Of a stretch of 64,000 nucleotides of DNA, positions 43,201 to 52,775 are shown in pieces. The notes below the pieces were generated by a model that searched no databases, was not told the origin of the DNA, and worked only from the letters and a program-made list of their open reading frames with translations. The translations under genes were made by a program, and so were the position numbers. Positions within the stretch are counted from its first letter, which is position 1, and every line of letters starts with the position of its first letter. The stretch covers positions 203,186-267,185 of the forward strand of contig JAGFNW010000010.1 of NCBI GenBank assembly GCA_017592665.1, written 5' to 3'. Source of the DNA: Streptosporangiaceae bacterium NEAU-GS5 (lineage in GTDB: Bacteria > Actinomycetota > Actinomycetes > Streptosporangiales > Streptosporangiaceae).

Positions 43201-45907
43201 TCACCGCGGTCGGCGCGTCCTGGCTCATCTGGTAGATGAACGTGCAGCTGGGACTGTCGGGGTAGTCGGCGCGGGGCCGGTCCGGCTGCCACACCTTCAC
43301 GGCGCGGCCCAGGGCATCGTAGGCGGTCTCGGTGACGTTGTCGTTGACGTCGGTGACCTTCAACGGCACCCCGAACGCGGGCTCCAGCTCGGTCGTCGTG
43401 GCGAACCCCTTCGGGTCGGTCACGGTCATCGCGGTGATCGGCCCGGTCGCGGGACTGAAGGCCGTGGCGGTCCTGCGGCCGAGCGCGTCGCTGGATTCGG
43501 TCGCCCGTCCGTAGTCGTCGTAGGCCGCGGTGGAGGAGACCGCGTAGACCGGGCCGGAGGCCGGGTGGTCCTTGAGCACCTTCACGGTCGTCACGTCGCC
43601 CTTCGTGGGCGCCGCCCCGACCTCCTGGCCGTCGTATGCGGTGAGCTGGTCCGACACGGCGTCCCTGGGGAACTCGGGAGTGCCGGAGCAGGCCACGGAC
43701 CAGGTCTCCTCCCGCGAGGGCAGCGAGACGATCCAGGCGTCGGCGTTGCGCGCGTAGGTGGTGCGGCTGCACAGGTCGTCGGTGGCCGCGGCCGTGTCGC
43801 CGAGGTCGCTGACGGTCTCCGGCAGGCCGTCCGCGTTGTAGGTGGTGACCGCCTTCGTGACGCGTTTCCCGCCGGCCGCCAGCGGGCTGTAGGTCTGCTC
43901 GGTCCCCGTGCGCACCTGGTAGGCCTTGAAGTCGCCGCGGGTGGCGGTCGGCCCGGCCACGGCCGGCTCGTTGATGGTCTTGGTGACCACGTCGCCGGAC
44001 TCGCCGTCGAAGGTGGCGTCCTCGAGCAGGAAGCCGTTCAGCCAGTCCGGATCCTGGTGGGCGGCGCCTTCCGAGTCGGGCACGGTCGCGCCCATCCCCC
44101 GGTAGAACCGCTGCTCGGTCATGCCGACCGGTCCCGCGGGATCGGACGTGCGTCCGGTGTGCACGCGCACCCGGCTGTAGCCGCGGAACTCGTTCCACGT
44201 CCTCTTGTCGGCGGGCGTGAACTCGGAGGTGTCCAGGTGCCAGGCGGCGCCGTCGAGGTACTCGTAGGAGACCTTCTCGTCCAGGTTGCCGCCGATCCGG
44301 TCGGAGGTGGTGACGGAGGCCACGACGTACTTGTGGAACCAGTCGGTGCGCTCGGCCGCGCCCGCCGTGGGAGTCCAGCGGACGGGGAAGCAGCGCTGGG
44401 TGTTGTTCTGCGGGGCGGCCGGCATCGCGCCGGGCCCGCAGTCCGGATCGGCGTACGTTACCGAGATGACCCCGCCGGACTCGGAGACGATGCCGGTGAG
44501 CCGATAGCGGACGATCGGCGACACCGTGCCGTCCTGGAGCACCCGGTTGGCCTTCTGGGTGCCCTCGAACGTCACCGACGGCAGGTCGATCTGGCCGCCG
44601 GCCAATCCCGTGTGCGTGATCGAGTGCAGCCAGAGCGCGGGCTTGTCGCCGCTGCCGGACGAGGGGTACTGGTGGTCGAGCGTCCAGCGGTCCACGGGCG
44701 CGTACGCGCCGCCGCGCCACACGCTGGTCGTCACGGTCGACAGGCGCTTGGTCGTCCAGAACGTGGGCGAATGGTGATTGGCGCAGGTGGCCGCGCACCG
44801 CTCCGACAGCGGGGTGTCCGGCCAGTTGTCCGGCGCGCTGGTTACGCAGTTGCTGCCGGGGACGCACCGGTCGGCCACGGCGAAGTCGACGCGCGCGGCC
44901 GCCGTGGCGACGCCCGGGCGCAGACCGTATTCGATGGTCCGCAGCGTGCCGCCCCGCGTATACGAGGTGGCCGTGTCGGCCATGTTCATCCCGTACGTCC
45001 CGGGCTCGGCGTCGTAGCCGTAGAGGATCGTGTTGCCGTGCGTGTCGACGACCTTGTCGAGGTTCCACCGCCACGCCTGCGCGCAGCCCGACGCCGCGTA
45101 GGTGGCGTGGTGGCAGGGCTCGCCGTCGTCGTCGCCGAAGACCGGGACCGTCCACGCCGAGTGTGCGTCGGGGCGGGAGCCGTAGAAATACTGGGTCCCG
45201 TCCGTGGTGGTGATCTTCCAGTATTCGCCGTCGTCGTCGCCGTTGCCGGCTCCGGACAGCAGTTCGACCCGGGAGCCGTCGTCGTTCTTGGGGTGGTAGC
45301 GCCCGATTCCGTTGCCGATCAGCATGCCGCCACCGGCTTTGGTGGACGCGGTGGCGTTCCAGCTGCGCCAGCACAGGTCGCCGGTCTGCGGCGCGTGGCC
45401 CTGTGCGTCCTTGTCGTCGGAGCAGCCGCCGTACGTGCGCTCGACGAAGCCCGGGCTGAGGTCCCAGCCGGTGCCGGCCCATGACGACTGGTTGTTGGTC
45501 ACGCTGGTCTGGCCGTCGACGGCCGAGGAGGAGTAGGACAGCGCGAGTTCGGGGTCGAGCCCGCCGGGCGACGGCGGCATCCGTAAGGGGTACGACCAGT
45601 GGAAGTCGCCCAGCTGGCCCGACACGTTCCAGCTGGCCGAGGCCGCCAGTGTGGTGGCCGTGGGCGTGCCGCCGCCGGCCTTGGCCCCGGCCGACACCGG
45701 CTGATCGCCGTGGAGCGCGGCGTTCATGGCCTGGTCGGGCGGGCGCGCGCTCATCGACTGCTGATCGACGGGGACCGACGGGATGGCCGGCAGATCCACG
45801 GAGGGGCCGGTGGCCGCTTCGGCCGGCTGTTGCGTCACGCTCGGCAGGCCCAGCGCGAGCGCTGCCGCGATCGCGACGGCCGTCCCTCGGACACGGAACA
45901 TGGACAT
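40229..45907 (-). CDS. Giant secreted RHS-repeat protein
   Basis: About 1892 residues. The ATG at 45907 has GGAG five bases upstream; an ATG at 45925 overlaps the LamG stop and is an alternative. A signal peptide (FRVRGTAVAIAAALALGLPS) is followed by a SpvB/TcdB-like segment (LSYSSSAVDGQTSVTNNQ), a long run of RHS/YD repeats (YDAAGQRLLRHDTTG, YGYDAAGNVTSVADRT) and the RHS core ending REYDPLQGRFLSVDP...DPSGL near residue 1620. The last 270 residues are unrelated to the core and contain a glycine/alanine-rich hydrophobic region. In polymorphic toxins this is the toxin position, but no toxin domain or downstream immunity gene is recognised. It is coupled to the LamG gene. Confidence 0.92.
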   Translation of the reverse strand: MSMFRVRGTAVAIAAALALGLPSVTQQPAEAATGPSVDLPAIPSVPVDQQSMSARPPDQAMNAALHGDQPVSAGAKAGGGTPTATTLAASASWNVSGQLGDFHWSYPLRMPPSPGGLDPELALSYSSSAVDGQTSVTNNQSSWAGTGWDLSPGFVERTYGGCSDDKDAQGHAPQTGDLCWRSWNATASTKAGGGMLIGNGIGRYHPKNDDGSRVELLSGAGNGDDDGEYWKITTTDGTQYFYGSRPDAHSAWTVPVFGDDDGEPCHHATYAASGCAQAWRWNLDKVVDTHGNTILYGYDAEPGTYGMNMADTATSYTRGGTLRTIEYGLRPGVATAAARVDFAVADRCVPGSNCVTSAPDNWPDTPLSERCAATCANHHSPTFWTTKRLSTVTTSVWRGGAYAPVDRWTLDHQYPSSGSGDKPALWLHSITHTGLAGGQIDLPSVTFEGTQKANRVLQDGTVSPIVRYRLTGIVSESGGVISVTYADPDCGPGAMPAAPQNNTQRCFPVRWTPTAGAAERTDWFHKYVVASVTTSDRIGGNLDEKVSYEYLDGAAWHLDTSEFTPADKRTWNEFRGYSRVRVHTGRTSDPAGPVGMTEQRFYRGMGATVPDSEGAAHQDPDWLNGFLLEDATFDGESGDVVTKTINEPAVAGPTATRGDFKAYQVRTGTEQTYSPLAAGGKRVTKAVTTYNADGLPETVSDLGDTAAATDDLCSRTTYARNADAWIVSLPSREETWSVACSGTPEFPRDAVSDQLTAYDGQEVGAAPTKGDVTTVKVLKDHPASGPVYAVSSTAAYDDYGRATESSDALGRRTATAFSPATGPITAMTVTDPKGFATTTELEPAFGVPLKVTDVNDNVTETAYDALGRAVKVWQPDRPRADYPDSPSCTFIYQMSQDAPTAVTTSRIGANGHYVTGTTVYDGLLRARQRQEPAAGGGRLITDIRYDTHGRAYKVTQPYFNDAAVDAKLWEAADAEIPSHTLTRFDGADRAVAAIVMAGSTEKWRTTTTYDGERVSVDPPGGGTATTTVTDARGQTVELDQYRGGQPSGAADTTRYAYTPEGDLAALTDPAGNVWRYGHDLRGRVTSTNDPDKGLVTATYDDAGQVTTRTDARGKVLAYDYDEDGRPLSMREGSATGRLLTQWTYDTVPWGVGRPATTTSYDADGNAYVSRVLAYTALYQPAATSITVPAVSGLAEEPVAGTYRTSFVYNPDGSVASETYPALGDPLATGLYAETVLHTYDEAGRPLTTSGGPDGSTVEYASQTSYTRYGEQQRVQLGAGTKRAWLSSYYDPDLRRLDRYIVDAEVAHPMQTDLRYGYDAAGNVTSVADRTLDRTADTQCFHYDYLRRLTDAWTPGGDCEADPSAAALGGPAPYWQSFTYDLIGNRRSQTLHATSGDTTKSYAYPISGDGVARPHAVTDFAAQTYAYDAAGNTTTRGAQRLTWDTQGHLESLTDGGGTTRFAYDAAGQRLLRHDTTGTTVYLGNQEIRFDRAAGAVTGTRYYVHGGQTVAVRTRAGLSWLGSDAHGTAVTAIDASTEAVSIRRLDPFGNARGTQPAAWPGDKGFVGGTGDPSGLIQLGAREYDPLQGRFLSVDPVIDTNDPQQLNAYAYGNNSPATFSDPSGLRFDCGQGDGCAYNGEAWTSNPAKAQVYQQRAYARIVAARKARAAATKRAWNHDRASQDGARDAGYYRWLHREQHHDFGSGADPHEYTKPAAPEPKEDDGCHGFWGCVGRGLSNVGHGIVKGAEAVGKAANYVYNNWGTVLSVAGFAVCIVSTGGACAVAGALTIGLSAIANTYDCVSNPSIGRCAADALHIGVDVAGVKLAGPGLRRPVTNPVTGAKIDYDAAKGLSYMRNAVATQNLVGVGRQTMGWMMASLWSNSTGSLWRLPFTASL

Positions 45908-45921
45908 GCTCTCTCCAAGGC

Positions 45922-48900
45922 TCATGGGAACGTGGGAGTAGTGGAGGGGATGCTGGTCAGCACGTAGCCGAGCAGGCGTTCGACCGTGTAGCCCTCGCAG
46001 TTCGGGTCGGCCGACGTGTAGCGCTCCGCCCCGATCAGGCACCGGTAGACGGCGCGGGTGGACAGGCCGTCCGGAGCGGCCGGCCACGCGTAGCCGGCGA
46101 CGCCGAGCACGGCTTTGCCCTCGCAGGCGGCGTCGAGCGAGACGAACTGGTCGGCGCCGTCGCGGCAGCTCATCAGCGGCTGCGTGCCAGGCTGGGCGAC
46201 CGTGGGCAGCCACCCGTGCGGGCCTTCGTTGTAGTAGCCGGGCGGGCCGCCCTGCGTCGTTGTGTAGTGGTCGAGGGCGCTGGAGTTGTTGTAGCGGGAG
46301 AGCATGGCGTACGCGGCCGCGTAGCCGAGCGTCTGCTCCCGTGTTCCCGCTCCCTCGCAGGTCGAGGAGAGCGAGTCGAACGCGTCCTGCCCGTTGCGGC
46401 ACCGATAGAGGGCCACCGTCGGGATGTTGGCCGGCTGGACCGCGTAGACCACGCCGATCTGGCCGGTCACGGTCGCGCCCGGGGTCTCGCAGGCGGGATC
46501 GATGGAGGTGAAGTAGTCGGCGCCGGTGCGGCAGCCGTACAGGATCCGGGTGTTGGTCCCGGCCGTGACGGGCCGGCCGAAGACGAGCTCGGCGTGATAG
46601 CCCTCGCGGGGCTGGGCCGACGTCGGGCCGGTGTAGTGCTCGCCGGCCGCGTTCACGTAGCGGCCCAGCTGTCCGGTCTGCGGCAGGGGCCAGCCGGCCC
46701 GCCGGGCGATCTGGACCTCGGACGCGCTGCCGAGGTCGGTCTGGACTTCGTCGATGGCACCGGAGAAGAAGCCGGACGGCTGTCCGAACAGCTTGTCCCG
46801 CCCAATCGTGAACCCGTTGCCCGACACGAACAGCGTGACCTTGTCGCGGCGCCCGGACAGCACGCCGTTGACGTAGAGCCGAAGTTGCCCGGCCGCGTGG
46901 TCGTAGACCCCCGTCAGGTGGACCCACTGGTTGAGCACCGGCGGCTGCGCCGAATACGCGTAGACGAGCTCGGCGTCGTCGCTGTCCTGCAGCGGCGCGG
47001 CGAACACCCAGCGGTCGAGGTTGGGCCGATATTGCAGGGCGAAGATGCTGCGGCGCGTGCCGTCGTTGGCCGCCACCGTCTGGATCCGGTCGTTGCGGCT
47101 CAGCCTGGCCCAGGCCGAGACGGTCAGGCTGCCCATCGGGGGCGCGCCCAGCTGCTGCGCGGACGCCGAGCCGGTCGTCCCGTCCAACTGCAGCGCCTTG
47201 CCGTCCACGCCGGGCACGTACGAGACCCCGCCGGAGGCCGTGGTCGGGTTGTTGCGCCAGGAGTAGTCGCGGACCGTCTGGTCGTCGAACCGCCACATGC
47301 CGTGGAGGACCGCCGGCAGATCGTCGTAGACCTTGCGGACCTGGGCGTCGGTCAGGGCCTTGCCGTACAGGCGGACGTCGTCGATCCCGCCGGGGAAGCG
47401 GTCGGTGTTCTGGCCGTTCCAGCGGGCGCGGCCGATGGACAGCCGGCCGTTCGACGGCTGGACGGTGACGCCGGTCTGCGCGGCGGACAGCCGTCCGTTG
47501 ACGTACAGCCGCAGCTGTCCCAGCGTCGCGTTGTACGACACCAGCAGATGCGTCCACTGGCCGGGATAGACGGTCTCCGTCCCGGTGAGGACCAGGTTGT
47601 TCGGCGGGTCGTTCTGGTCGGCGGACGGCACGATCACCGCCCACCGGTTGGCGGCGGCGTTCCACTGCAGCAGGAACGCGCTCACGTTGGTCCCGTCCTG
47701 CGCCACGGCCGTGCGGTTGCCGGTGGCGCCCTGGTTGAGGGCCACCCAGGCGGAGGCGGAGAAGTCACGGGAGGTGTCGAGCGCCCGCCCGGCCGTCTCG
47801 GCCCAGCCGTTCGCGCCGTCCAGCCAGGCTCCGGCGCGGCTGCGGCCGCCGTGCCAGGTCGCGGTGCCCGTCATGGTGGCGGTCAGCGCGTGGCCCGAGG
47901 TGTCGGCCGCTGTGGTCCCGGCGCCCTCGTCGAAGGTCCACCACCCGGCGTCGGCCGCCGGCAGGTCGGCCGAGCCGTCCTGTTTCGGATAGGCGTTGTA
48001 CAGGTTGCCGATCCGGTCGGCGTCCAGCAGGCCCTGATAGAGGCGCACGTCGTCGACCTGGCCGTGGAACCATTCGCCCGGGTCGCCGGCCGTGGTCCTG
48101 GCCCGGCCGATGGCGAGCCCTCCGGCGCCGTCCCATGGGGTGTCCTCCGTGCCGTCGCCCCTGCGGGTGCCGTTGACGTACAGCCAGATCCGCTTGGCCG
48201 TCTTGTCGTACACCCCGGCGAGGTGCACCCACTGGGTCAGGTCGTCCGGCAGCGTGGCCACCGCGGCCTTCAGCGGCTGGGCGGCCGGATCGGCCGACTC
48301 CGGCATCTCGAACGACCACACGCCGAGCGGGTGCTGGCGGTCCATGAGATGGCCCAGCCGGAACTTGCTGCCGGTCGCGCCCGCGGCGGCGCCGTCCGCG
48401 CTGACCGCGACGAACCGGCAGGTGGCCCGGCTCCCGGGGTCGCACGTGCGGGTCATCCTGACCCAGGCCGCCACGGTGAAGTCGGCGTCCGTGCGCACGT
48501 CGACGCCGGTCGTGGTGACCGCGTCGCCGCTCGCGTCGTCGCCGGGGTTGAGCTGTACGGCGTTGCCGATCCGGCCCGGCACGTGGGTGGCCGCGCCCTC
48601 CAGCTTGCCGGGCCTGGCGCCCACCGCGTCGGCCGCGGTGGAGCCGGCGCCCTCGTCGAGCGTCCAGTCGTGCGCCAGGCTGAGGTCGCGGCCGGCCAGC
48701 ACGCGGATCTCGTCGGCGAACAGGATCCGCCCGTAAACGGCCACGTCGTCGATGGCGCCCGGGAAGAAGTCGGCGTTGCCGCCGTTCCACTTGCCGCGCC
48801 CGATCTGCACTCCCCCGGCCGCGAAGATCCGGGGCAGGGCGTCGTCGGCGACTCCGGCCAGCGTCCCGTTGACGTAGAGCGCCAGCCGGTGCGTGGCCGC

Positions 48901-51900
48901 GTCGTACGTGCCGACCAGATGAGTCCACACGCCTACCTGGGCCACCCCGCCGATCGCCTGTTTGCGGTCGGCGTTGTCGGTGTCGGTCCCGTGCATGCCG
49001 AACGACCACTTGCCGTCCGGGGTGGCCGACAGCAGGAAGGCGCTGACCCGGCCGCCGTCCTGGGACAGCAGCGTGCGCGTCCCGCCGGCCCGGTCGAGGC
49101 GGGCCCACGCCGCCACCGCGAAGCTCTGCCGGCCGTCCACGAGGTGGGCCGCGCTGATGTGCTCGCCCGAGCCGTTCAGGCGGACGGCGAGGTCGGTCGG
49201 GTCGGGCGTCGAGCTCTGCCCGGCCACCCACGCGGGGGCGCCGGTGACGGCGCCGTCGTGCGCCGGCACGTCGCCCTTGGCGTTGCCGTCCAGCGCCCAC
49301 GCGCCCAGCCGCACGTCGTCGCGGCTGACGATGCCCTGGATCTCGGTGGCCGACAGGGCGCGGTTGTAGGTGCGGATCTCGTCGACCATGCCGTCCCAGA
49401 GGTTGCCGGTCAGGCCGTTCCACTTCTCGCGGCCCACCGTGAGGCCGCCGTCGGCCGACCAGGGCGTGAACCCGGCGGGCAGCGCCGTCTCGCCGTCCAG
49501 ATGCCCGTTGACGTAGAGCCGGATCTTGTTCGCCGCGCGGTCGAAGACGCCGGTGAGATGGGTCCACGTCCTGGTCGCGGGCTCGGCGGCCGAGGAGGCC
49601 ATGTAAGGCGCGGGATCGTTCTGGTCGGCGCCGGCCAGCATGAAGGTCCAGCGTTTGATGTCGTTGCGGTAGTCGAGGAAGAACCCGCCGGTCTGGGCGC
49701 CGTCCTGGCTCAGCACGGCACGTACGTGCTGGTCGGCGGGGGCCGTCTCGGCCCACGCCCACGCCGACACGGTGAAGCTCTGGTCGGTGGCCACCACGGG
49801 CCCGCTGGTGGCCGCGTAGCCGCCGGCGAGCCGCAGCCCGCCGCCCACGGCGCCGCCGTCGGCGACACCGTCTCCATCGCCGTCACCGGTGAACGACGCG
49901 CCGTCCCGCAGCCCGAGCGCCTCGCCGCCGTCCACGCCGTTCTGCGCGGTGGTGCCCGTGAGCTCCTCGAACTTCCACTGCCCGGCCTGCACGTTGTCGT
50001 CACCGGCCAGCATTTCGGCGTCGGCGTCGGTCAGCGCGCGGTCGTAGATCTTGACCTCGTCGAGCGAGCCGTACCAGTAGTTGGTCTCGGCGCCGTTGTA
50101 CTGCTCCCGGCCGAGCGCCACCTTTCCGGCCGCGTTCCAGGGGACGAATCCGGCCGGCACGGCCGTCCGCGCGCCCAGCTCGCCGTTCACATAGAGCCGG
50201 ACTTCACCGGCCGCCCGGTCGTAGACGCCGGTCAGCTGGGTCCAGCGGCCGGCCTGCGGGCGCTGCCGGGCGGCCGCCCAGAACCCGCTCGCGCCGGCCT
50301 CGTCCTTGCCGGCCAGCATGAAGGTCCACTTGTCCTGGTCGCCGCGATAGTCGAGGTAGAAGCCGCTGGCCTGGGATCCGTACTGGCTGGCCGCGCTCAT
50401 GACGAGGTCGGGGCGCAGGACGTCCGGCTTCACCCAGGCGGAGACCGAGAAGCTGTCGTCCGTGCGCACGGCGTTGGGCGCGGACATGTGTCCGCCCGCG
50501 GTCAGCCGCAGCCCCGTGCTGACCGCGCCCGGTCCGAAGGCGGCGTCGCCGTTCAGGGTGCCGTCACGGCCGCCGAGGTACGCCTCGTCGCGCGCGTCGC
50601 CCTGGAACGACCACTGCGCGAGCGGGCCGTTGCCGGCGCGGACGTACAGGTGGAGCTGGGTCGCGGGGCCGGGGTTGCCGCCGCGGTCCACGCTTCGCAC
50701 GTACAGGTCCTGGGGGCCGTCGCCGGACGGGGCGATCCGCAGGGTCACCTTGCCGCCCAGCGCGTCGGCGTCCACCGGCTGCGTGGGCGGCCACTGCCAG
50801 CCGTAGACGAAGTGGTCGATGTCGTTGACGGTCGTGTCGCCGGCGCTGAGCGCGTCGAAGGTGAAGGTGCCGGGGATACCGGCGCCGCCGTGCCAGGCGT
50901 TGTCGGGCCGGTAGAGCGTGCTCGTCACCTGGGGCGCCTTGGTGGGCGGATCGAGGTCGGTCCGGAAGAGCGCGCCGCGCGCCCAGTTGTCGGTGTGCGT
51001 CCAGGTGTCGCCGTGGGCGCCGTCGTCCCCCTTGACGTACCAGTCGAAGGAGTTGTGCTTCCACGCGCCGAGATCGACGAACCGGTCGTGGAGCTGGCCG
51101 GAGCCCTTGTAGTCGCCCCACCAGTCGCCCTGGCGATTGCCGTCGACGTACAGGTGCCAGAGCGGGCGGACCGGCTCGTTGTTCGGGTCGCTCAGCCGGG
51201 CGTGCAGCGTGATGCCGGGCTGCCCGACGTACGGCATGTTCTCGCAGAACTTGCACGGCGCCGGCAGCGGCGGCGTGATCGACACGTCGGCCGGCACGTA
51301 CGGCGGCGAGTTGTAGGTCACGTTCAGCCGGGTCGCGAACGCGTCGTATTTGGTCCACATGTTCTGATCGCTGTCGTTGACGCCGGTCAGCTCGAACGTC
51401 GTGGTGCCGCCGAAGTTGAGCCAGCCCTTGACGTCCGTGGACGGCCCGGGGACCAGCTTGTTGCCGCCGCAGCCATGGTCGGGGTTGACGCTCGGCGGCG
51501 CGAACGAGCGGATGAGCTGGCCGTTCGGCTGTGTGTTCCACACCGGCCAGGGGTCGATGGGACCCCACGCCTTCCACAGGCTCTGGGTCACGCCGGTGCT
51601 GCAGCCGACGGTGTGGGTCACCCACAGGTCGAGGCCGGCGCCGAGGACCTCGGCCTGACCCGCGAGGAAGCTCGTGTCGAACTGGAAGTAGGAGTGGGCG
51701 ACGCCGACGACGCCGCACCCCGACCAGTTGCAGTGCCCGGATTGGGCGAACGGGTATTCGCCGCTGGTGTTCGGCCAGGGCCCGTTTCCACCGGACAGCA
51801 CGCTCGTCCACCGCTGCGGCCCCTGGGTCCTGAACGGCGGATCGATGGTCACCGGATACACGGTCGCCGGGTCGGCCGGCAGCGCCTGATCCGGCGTCAG

Positions 51901-52662
51901 CGTGAGCGTGTCGCCGTCCACGTCGACCCGCGCCACGCCGGTGTGGGTCTGGCCGGCGTCCCACATGGCCGACGGACCGGCGGCGAACACCACCGCTCCC
52001 GAGTCGTCCACCGCCTCCAGACCGCCCCCGTCGGTGGCCTGGAGTTTCACGCCGCCGGTCCGAAGGCCCAGCCGGACGCTGGTCAGGGACGCGCCGCGCT
52101 CCTTCACGACCAGGTCCTGGCTGAAGCCCTCGACGTCGGCCGTCAGCCGCAGATCGACCCCGGGCAGCACGTCGCGGTAGGTCGCGGTGTCCCCGGACAG
52201 CTCGGGCGCCGGCAGCGGGCCCGGCCAGGACAGGGTGATCGTCTTGTCGTCCTTGGCGTAGCGGACCATCGGGCCGTCGCCGCCACCGGAGAAGGCGAGG
52301 TCCACGTCGGCCGCCTTCGGGCCGGCCGTCCCGTCGTCGCGGCGCTCCAGCGTGGCGTCGGCGCCCACCCAGCCGTCGCCGCGGCGCAGCCGCACCGGGC
52401 GCAGCGTCAGCTGGGCCTTCATGGTGCCGTCCGGCTGGGCGTACACGGTCCGGGTCTCGGTGCGCTCGCCGGTCACCTCGACCGGCGACTTCTGCGCCAC
52501 GGCCGCGCGGGCCGCGGACACCTCGTCCGCGGCCTCCGCGACGCGAACCACGGGCGACGGGGGCGGCGTGTCGGCCGCCACCGGCGTCGTCATGGTGGTG
52601 AACAGCGATGCCACAAGGGCGGCGACAGCCACCGCCGCAGAAGTGGTCCCAACCAGCCGCAC
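45922..52662 (-). CDS. Giant secreted protein with six LamG domains
   Basis: About 2246 residues. The GTG at 52662 has GGAGG five bases upstream; a TTG at 52674 is less likely. A signal peptide (LVGTTSAAVAVAALVASLFT) is followed by about 650 residues with a DNRLRE-like region (PVTIDPPFRTQGPQRWTSVL). Six LamG/concanavalin-like domains start near residues 683, 891, 1117, 1326, 1569 and 1787, each with a W-x-F/L-D/E start, an F-x-V-x-A-W strand and a WTHLTGVYD strand. The C-terminal 260 residues hold four copies of a YxC-x2-G-x3-F/Y-x-S-x-D-x2-CE motif. It probably binds carbohydrate or surfaces outside the cell. The RHS gene follows with a 4-bp overlap or an 18-bp offset. Confidence 0.92.
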   Translation of the reverse strand: MRLVGTTSAAVAVAALVASLFTTMTTPVAADTPPPSPVVRVAEAADEVSAARAAVAQKSPVEVTGERTETRTVYAQPDGTMKAQLTLRPVRLRRGDGWVGADATLERRDDGTAGPKAADVDLAFSGGGDGPMVRYAKDDKTITLSWPGPLPAPELSGDTATYRDVLPGVDLRLTADVEGFSQDLVVKERGASLTSVRLGLRTGGVKLQATDGGGLEAVDDSGAVVFAAGPSAMWDAGQTHTGVARVDVDGDTLTLTPDQALPADPATVYPVTIDPPFRTQGPQRWTSVLSGGNGPWPNTSGEYPFAQSGHCNWSGCGVVGVAHSYFQFDTSFLAGQAEVLGAGLDLWVTHTVGCSTGVTQSLWKAWGPIDPWPVWNTQPNGQLIRSFAPPSVNPDHGCGGNKLVPGPSTDVKGWLNFGGTTTFELTGVNDSDQNMWTKYDAFATRLNVTYNSPPYVPADVSITPPLPAPCKFCENMPYVGQPGITLHARLSDPNNEPVRPLWHLYVDGNRQGDWWGDYKGSGQLHDRFVDLGAWKHNSFDWYVKGDDGAHGDTWTHTDNWARGALFRTDLDPPTKAPQVTSTLYRPDNAWHGGAGIPGTFTFDALSAGDTTVNDIDHFVYGWQWPPTQPVDADALGGKVTLRIAPSGDGPQDLYVRSVDRGGNPGPATQLHLYVRAGNGPLAQWSFQGDARDEAYLGGRDGTLNGDAAFGPGAVSTGLRLTAGGHMSAPNAVRTDDSFSVSAWVKPDVLRPDLVMSAASQYGSQASGFYLDYRGDQDKWTFMLAGKDEAGASGFWAAARQRPQAGRWTQLTGVYDRAAGEVRLYVNGELGARTAVPAGFVPWNAAGKVALGREQYNGAETNYWYGSLDEVKIYDRALTDADAEMLAGDDNVQAGQWKFEELTGTTAQNGVDGGEALGLRDGASFTGDGDGDGVADGGAVGGGLRLAGGYAATSGPVVATDQSFTVSAWAWAETAPADQHVRAVLSQDGAQTGGFFLDYRNDIKRWTFMLAGADQNDPAPYMASSAAEPATRTWTHLTGVFDRAANKIRLYVNGHLDGETALPAGFTPWSADGGLTVGREKWNGLTGNLWDGMVDEIRTYNRALSATEIQGIVSRDDVRLGAWALDGNAKGDVPAHDGAVTGAPAWVAGQSSTPDPTDLAVRLNGSGEHISAAHLVDGRQSFAVAAWARLDRAGGTRTLLSQDGGRVSAFLLSATPDGKWSFGMHGTDTDNADRKQAIGGVAQVGVWTHLVGTYDAATHRLALYVNGTLAGVADDALPRIFAAGGVQIGRGKWNGGNADFFPGAIDDVAVYGRILFADEIRVLAGRDLSLAHDWTLDEGAGSTAADAVGARPGKLEGAATHVPGRIGNAVQLNPGDDASGDAVTTTGVDVRTDADFTVAAWVRMTRTCDPGSRATCRFVAVSADGAAAGATGSKFRLGHLMDRQHPLGVWSFEMPESADPAAQPLKAAVATLPDDLTQWVHLAGVYDKTAKRIWLYVNGTRRGDGTEDTPWDGAGGLAIGRARTTAGDPGEWFHGQVDDVRLYQGLLDADRIGNLYNAYPKQDGSADLPAADAGWWTFDEGAGTTAADTSGHALTATMTGTATWHGGRSRAGAWLDGANGWAETAGRALDTSRDFSASAWVALNQGATGNRTAVAQDGTNVSAFLLQWNAAANRWAVIVPSADQNDPPNNLVLTGTETVYPGQWTHLLVSYNATLGQLRLYVNGRLSAAQTGVTVQPSNGRLSIGRARWNGQNTDRFPGGIDDVRLYGKALTDAQVRKVYDDLPAVLHGMWRFDDQTVRDYSWRNNPTTASGGVSYVPGVDGKALQLDGTTGSASAQQLGAPPMGSLTVSAWARLSRNDRIQTVAANDGTRRSIFALQYRPNLDRWVFAAPLQDSDDAELVYAYSAQPPVLNQWVHLTGVYDHAAGQLRLYVNGVLSGRRDKVTLFVSGNGFTIGRDKLFGQPSGFFSGAIDEVQTDLGSASEVQIARRAGWPLPQTGQLGRYVNAAGEHYTGPTSAQPREGYHAELVFGRPVTAGTNTRILYGCRTGADYFTSIDPACETPGATVTGQIGVVYAVQPANIPTVALYRCRNGQDAFDSLSSTCEGAGTREQTLGYAAAYAMLSRYNNSSALDHYTTTQGGPPGYYNEGPHGWLPTVAQPGTQPLMSCRDGADQFVSLDAACEGKAVLGVAGYAWPAAPDGLSTRAVYRCLIGAERYTSADPNCEGYTVERLLGYVLTSIPSTTPTFP

Positions 52663-52775
52663 GGTACCCTCCAAGGCTCCGGGGGACCACGCGACGCGTG
52701 GCCACCGCCAGCCGGGAGCTTGGCAGCCGCTTACTTCACATCGGCTTCAGGGACATCAGCCCTGATGGGAGGGGT

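Noticed and set aside
40886..45484. Plus-strand open frame of 1532 codons opposite the RHS gene
   Set aside because: It is antisense to clear RHS repeats, has no recognisable domain and has biased composition.
40229..52662. LamG-RHS region as a recently acquired island
   Set aside because: No integrase, transposase, attachment site or obvious composition change was seen at either end.
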